A stretch of DNA of 64,000 bases, from the NCBI RefSeq assembly GCF_002802875.1, contig NZ_PEBI01000003.1, positions 162,297 through 226,296 of the forward strand. Reading direction: 5' to 3'. The stretch is from Bifidobacterium primatium. Its GTDB lineage: Bacteria > Actinomycetota > Actinomycetes > Actinomycetales > Bifidobacteriaceae. Shown one piece after another: positions 60,980-64,000 of the stretch; within the stretch, counting starts at the first letter, position 1; each line of letters opens with the position of its first letter. Made by a program: the position numbers and the translations under genes. Below the pieces are notes generated by a model, which was not told the DNA's origin, did no database searches, and saw only the letters and a program-made list of their open reading frames with translations.

Positions 60980-62091
60980 GCGTTCTCCTCCTGCTTCTCC
61001 TGACGGCGGTCGTCGTGCCGCTCCCGACGTTCGCGGCGCGCATCGTCGAAGCGACCGTATGCCTCGACGATACGTCCGACGAGCTCGTGACGGACCACGT
61101 CCGTCGGGTCGAGGTGTACGAACGCGATGTCGTCGATGCCGCCGAGCACTCGTTCGATCGTGGCGAGTCCGGAACGCGGCACCGTCAGATCGACCTGCGT
61201 GATGTCTCCGGTGATGATCATGCGCGTGTTGAAGCCCAGTCGCGTAAGGAACATCTTCATCTGCTGCTCCGTGGTGTTCTGCGCCTCGTCGAGAATCACA
61301 TAGGCATCGTTCAGCGTACGGCCACGCATATAGGCCAGCGGCGCGACCTCGATGGTTCCGTCCGCCAGGTATCTATGCAGCTGGTCGGCGCCGAACATGT
61401 CGGAAAGCGCGTCATACAGAGGACGAAGATAGGGATCGACCTTCTCGCTGAGCGTGCCGGGCAGGAAGCCGAGGTTCTCCCCCGCCTCGACGGCGGGCCT
61501 CGTGAGTATGATCTTGCGCACCTGTCCGTCCTCGAACGCCCGAACGGCCTTGGCGACGGCAAGATACGTCTTGCCGGTGCCCGCGGGACCGATGGCGAAC
61601 GTGATGGTGTGCTTCTCGATTGCATTGACGTACCGGATCTGTCCGGCGGTCTTCGGGCGCACCGGCACGCCAAGGGCGAATGTGATCACGCCGGGGACCT
61701 GCACGCGCTTGCGGTCGACGGGCGCCGGCACCGCGGTGGGCTGAGACGACGCGGAACGGGGCGCTGCCCGGCGGGAGCCGATGTGTTCGCGGACGCGCGC
61801 CTCGATGCCGCCACGGGAATGGGACGTGCTCAGCAGCCTGCGCACGGTATCCGCGTCCATGGGGGCCGTATACGCGGTCTGGATGATCGTGTCGATGATC
61901 TCCTGGGCCTGGTTGGCCTGCGCCTCGGTCTGCTTGGACCGGGACATGATCGCCACGCGGTTGCCGCGCACGATGATGGTCAGTTCGGGAAACGCCTTCT
62001 CGACCTCGCGGATCACCTGGTCCGCCGGTCCGAGCACCGCGACCGGATCAAGTTCCGAAGGTATGGTGATGGTGCGTGTTGTTGTCGCCAC
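60976..62091 (-). CDS. phoH: PhoH-like ATPase
   Basis: 371 residues if the GTG at 62091 is used, giving [11 protein letters not shown], the usual N-terminus; the ATG at 62145 (18 residues more) is an alternative, just past the HIT stop. Walker A is [16 protein letters not shown] and Walker [11 protein letters not shown]. PhoH2-type proteins are RNA helicase/ATPases found next to ybeY across bacteria. The C-terminus is a charged, Arg/Asp/Glu-rich tail. The last 4 bases overlap ybeY. Confidence 0.93.
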   Translation of the reverse strand: MATTTRTITIPSELDPVAVLGPADQVIREVEKAFPELTIIVRGNRVAIMSRSKQTEAQANQAQEIIDTIIQTAYTAPMDADTVRRLLSTSHSRGGIEARVREHIGSRRAAPRSASSQPTAVPAPVDRKRVQVPGVITFALGVPVRPKTAGQIRYVNAIEKHTITFAIGPAGTGKTYLAVAKAVRAFEDGQVRKIILTRPAVEAGENLGFLPGTLSEKVDPYLRPLYDALSDMFGADQLHRYLADGTIEVAPLAYMRGRTLNDAYVILDEAQNTTEQQMKMFLTRLGFNTRMIITGDITQVDLTVPRSGLATIERVLGGIDDIAFVHLDPTDVVRHELVGRIVEAYGRFDDARRERRERHDDRRQEKQEENA

Positions 62092-62153
62092 GTTAGGTTG
62101 TCGTCTCTTTCCGTTCTTTCCGTTCGGTCGATGGATTGCCGGCATCCGGCCCG

Positions 62154-62489
62154 CTACTCGTCAAGCACCTCGCCGGTCAGCACGTGGGCATGCACATGGA
62201 ACACCGTCTGACCGGCGTCCTTGCCCGTGTTGAACACCAGTCGGTATTCGCCGTGGAAGGCGTCGTCGGCGACGGACTGCGCCACCTCCACGATGTGGGC
62301 CAGCAGGGACGCATCCTCCCTGGCAAGGACCGCGACGTTGGGGTAATGGCGCTTCGGCACGATGAGCACATGCACCTTGGCCTTCGGGTTGATGTCCTTG
62401 AAGGCGTAGACGGCATCGTCCTCATACACCTTCTCGCTGGGGATGTCACCGGCGATGATGCCGCAGAACAGGCAGTTGTCCTGGCTCAT
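62154..62489 (-). CDS. HIT family protein (histidine triad nucleotide-binding)
   Basis: 111 residues. The histidine triad is HVHAHVL at about residues 98-104, with the N-terminal [20 protein letters not shown] typical of the HinT branch (two Cys near the start). HinT hydrolyses adenosine phosphoramidates. GGAGAGTG precedes the ATG. It lies between rsmE and phoH in the ribosome-maturation group. Confidence 0.93.
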   Translation of the reverse strand: MSQDNCLFCGIIAGDIPSEKVYEDDAVYAFKDINPKAKVHVLIVPKRHYPNVAVLAREDASLLAHIVEVAQSVADDAFHGEYRLVFNTGKDAGQTVFHVHAHVLTGEVLDE

Positions 62490-62625
62490 ATTTCACACTC
62501 TCCTTTGTCTGGCGCCCTACCGGCGCCGCCACATCGTCAATGCTATTGCGCGCTTGGGATAAAACCCGTCATCGCCGCGCTCAGCGAAATCACATTCATC
62601 GAATGTTCATCTCGGATGGCGGAAG

Positions 62626-63432
62626 TCACTCGAAACGCCCCAGCACGCGGGCGAGAAGCGCCAACGCCACGGGACCGGCGCTGGAGGCGCGCATGATGTT
62701 GCTTCCCAGGACCACCGCCGACGCCCCGGCCTTCACGAACGAAGCGACCTCCTCCTCGCTGATGCCCCCTTCGGGCCCCACCACCACGCTTATGGTGCGC
62801 TCCCTGCCATCCTCCAGACAGCGGTCAGCGATGGACGAGACCTTGCGTTCGATGGAGTCCCATGTATCGGTGGCATCCTGATGCAGGACGATGACCATGT
62901 CGCCGTGCACGCCGGCACGCAGGCACATCTCCACGATGCTCCTGCTGGTCGCCTTGGGCTGCAGCAGGGGCGTCCACGCACGTCGGGACTGCTCGGTGGC
63001 GGCGTCGAGCAGCTGACGCCACTTGTTCGCGGCCTTCGCCTCCTTTGCGCCCTTCCATTGCACTATGGACCGATTGGCCTGCCATGGCACCACGGAATCG
63101 ACACCAATCTCCGTGGCGGTTTCGATGGCCTGCTCGTCACGGCCGGATTTGGCCAGCGCCTGCACGAGCTGCAGGCGGGTCACCGCGGCCGGCTCGCGGC
63201 CCACCTCCTCCACCCTCACCTGCCGGTTCGCCGGGTCGTGCACAGTGGCCAGGATGCGCAGCCCCCTGCCGTCGGAGAGCCACAGCCTGTCGCCCACATC
63301 CAATCGCATGGACCGGAACGCATGCCGCGCCACGTTCTCCGGCACGGTGAGCACCCATCCGTCGTGCAGCTCGTCGCCGTTCACCGGAGTCTCGTCCTTG
63401 CTGGGGTCAATCAGAAATAGCGGGAAAGTCAT
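62626..63432 (-). CDS. rsmE: 16S rRNA (uracil-1498-N3)-methyltransferase RsmE
   Basis: 268 residues. The N-terminal PUA-like part (HAFRSMRLDVGDRLWLSDG) and the C-terminal SPOUT knot with VVGPEGGISEEEV and VLGSNIMRASSAG match RsmE. It methylates U1498 of 16S rRNA in the assembled 30S subunit. It heads the minus-strand group running to era. The ribosome site is weak (no AGGAGG near 63432), so a leaderless start is possible. The tRNA-Leu units lie just upstream on the plus strand. Confidence 0.94.
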   Translation of the reverse strand: MTFPLFLIDPSKDETPVNGDELHDGWVLTVPENVARHAFRSMRLDVGDRLWLSDGRGLRILATVHDPANRQVRVEEVGREPAAVTRLQLVQALAKSGRDEQAIETATEIGVDSVVPWQANRSIVQWKGAKEAKAANKWRQLLDAATEQSRRAWTPLLQPKATSRSIVEMCLRAGVHGDMVIVLHQDATDTWDSIERKVSSIADRCLEDGRERTISVVVGPEGGISEEEVASFVKAGASAVVLGSNIMRASSAGPVALALLARVLGRFE

Positions 63433-63470
63433 GGCTCAAACGTACACGACACGCCGGATAACCCTCGGAT

Positions 63471-63501
63471 TTGACAGACCACCCCGCAGTGATGCTATAG
63501 T
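63471..63501 (+). promoter_or_regulatory. Promoter of tRNA-Leu copy 1
   Basis: TTGACA (63471-63476) and extended TGC-TATAGT (63493-63501), spacer 19 bases. The spacer is longer than the usual 17. Confidence 0.75.
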
Positions 63502-63528
63502 TCCATCTCGTTGCCAAACACGGCACCT

Positions 63529-63619
63529 GTCCGGGTGGCGGAATGGTAGACGCGCTAGCTTGAGGTGCTAGTGGTTATTTTATACAACCGTGCGGGTTCA
63601 AGTCCCGCTCCGGACACCA
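63529..63619 (+). tRNA. tRNA-Leu (anticodon GAG), copy 1
   Basis: 91 bases with encoded CCA. Acceptor GTCCGGG/TCCGGAC (one G-T pair), anticodon loop TTGAGGT, class II variable arm GGTT-AACC with an AT-rich loop, T-loop GTTCAAGTC. The anticodon GAG reads CUC/CUU leucine codons. Confidence 0.96.
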
Positions 63620-63621
63620 GC

Positions 63622-63655
63622 AAGACCCCTTGGTTCCCAAGGGGTCTTCTTGTAT
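63622..63655 (+). terminator. Terminator of tRNA-Leu copy 1
   Basis: AAGACCCCTTGG (63622-63633) pairs with CCAAGGGGTCTT (63637-63648), 3-base loop, then CTTGTAT. Confidence 0.85.
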
Positions 63656-63815
63656 TTACTCCAAGTGTGTTTTCAGGACAGGCTCCAAGGCGGCCGGCCG
63701 CAATCCTCCCCGACGCCCGCAAAAGGCCGCTCCTCGCCGAATCGATTCACGATTGACCACGATCGACGTCGACGATACCGAAAAAGCATCGCGACACGCC
63801 GGATAACCCTCGGAT

Positions 63816-63846
63816 TTGACAGACCACCCCGCAGTGATGCTATAGT
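63816..63846 (+). promoter_or_regulatory. Promoter of tRNA-Leu copy 2
   Basis: Same boxes as copy 1, at +345: TTGACA (63816-63821) and TATAGT (63841-63846). Confidence 0.75.
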
Positions 63847-63873
63847 TCCATCTCGTTGCCAAACACGGCACCT

Positions 63874-63964
63874 GTCCGGGTGGCGGAATGGTAGACGCGC
63901 TAGCTTGAGGTGCTAGTGGTTATTTTATACAACCGTGCGGGTTCAAGTCCCGCTCCGGACACCA
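63874..63964 (+). tRNA. tRNA-Leu (anticodon GAG), copy 2
   Basis: Identical to copy 1 at 63529-63619, including the encoded CCA. Confidence 0.96.
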
Positions 63965-63966
63965 GC

Positions 63967-64000
63967 AAGACCCCTTGGTTCCCAAGGGGTCTTCTTGTAT
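63967..64000 (+). terminator. Terminator of tRNA-Leu copy 2
   Basis: Same hairpin as copy 1 (63967-63978 with 63982-63993); the tail is cut by the window end. Confidence 0.8.

Larger units (their letters stand above)
63447..63655 (+). repeat. Direct repeat, copy 1 (tRNA-Leu unit)
   Basis: 209 bases identical to 63792-64000 (345 bases away), containing promoter, tRNA-Leu and terminator. Confidence 0.97.
63792..64000 (+). repeat. Direct repeat, copy 2 (tRNA-Leu unit), reaching the window end
   Basis: 209 bases, base for base the same as 63447-63655. The true right end may lie beyond the window. Confidence 0.97.

Noticed and set aside
63447..64000. tRNA-Leu repeats as attL/attR of an integrated element
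   Set aside because: The repeats include the promoter and lie only 345 bases apart with no integrase or cargo between them; simple tandem duplication fits better.

Overview
The window is a high-GC actinobacterial chromosome segment that looks like Bifidobacterium. The housekeeping genes (rpsT-lepA-hemW, rsmE-HIT-phoH-ybeY-CBS protein-era, gltBD, a Corynebacterium-type glycogen synthase, pntAA-AB-B, an L25/Ctc protein) and the strong AGGAGG-type ribosome sites fit that genus. I cannot name the species from sequence alone. Coding is dense and most genes lie on the minus strand. Long mirror-image open frames on the other strand are a GC effect and were left out.

Region 1 (1-13.8 kb) is a phage-defence block: a type I BREX locus read right to left, brxA-brxB-brxC-pglX ... 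pglZ. pglZ runs off the left edge, so brxL, if present, lies outside. Between pglX and pglZ sit three extra genes: a plus-strand AAA15-type ATPase/RloB pair resembling AbiL, overlapping by 4 bp, and a minus-strand AAA ATPase with a predicted winged-helix end, just upstream of pglZ. The insert splits BREX into brxABC-pglX and ATPase-pglZ units. pglX itself carries three in-frame palindromic repeat insertions, and an AT-rich central segment lies between two of them.

Region 2 (13.8-26.8 kb) has a SWIM zinc-finger protein, an aldo/keto reductase, an uncharacterised membrane protein, a translationally coupled jetA-jetB-jetC condensin operon (Wadjet/MksBEF family) with no jetD in the window, and glnE.

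Region 3 (26.8-50.2 kb) is core metabolism and translation: metF and metE; a histidine phosphatase, TrmI and an ABC ATPase; a glycogen synthase; gltBD; hemW, lepA and rpsT; a second aldo/keto reductase; a TRIC-type membrane protein; a nucleoside hydrolase; ilvE; and the L25 protein.

Region 4 (50.2-64 kb) has an EamA transporter, the three-gene transhydrogenase with two structured repeats at its 3' end, a long-chain acyl-CoA synthetase, a Gfo/Idh oxidoreductase, the rsmE-to-era ribosome-maturation cluster, and a perfect tandem duplication of a complete tRNA-Leu(GAG) unit ending at the right edge.

The items most worth following up are the AbiL-like pair nested in BREX, the in-frame palindromic elements of pglX, the JetD-less JetABC operon, and the paired structured repeats overlapping the end of pntB.
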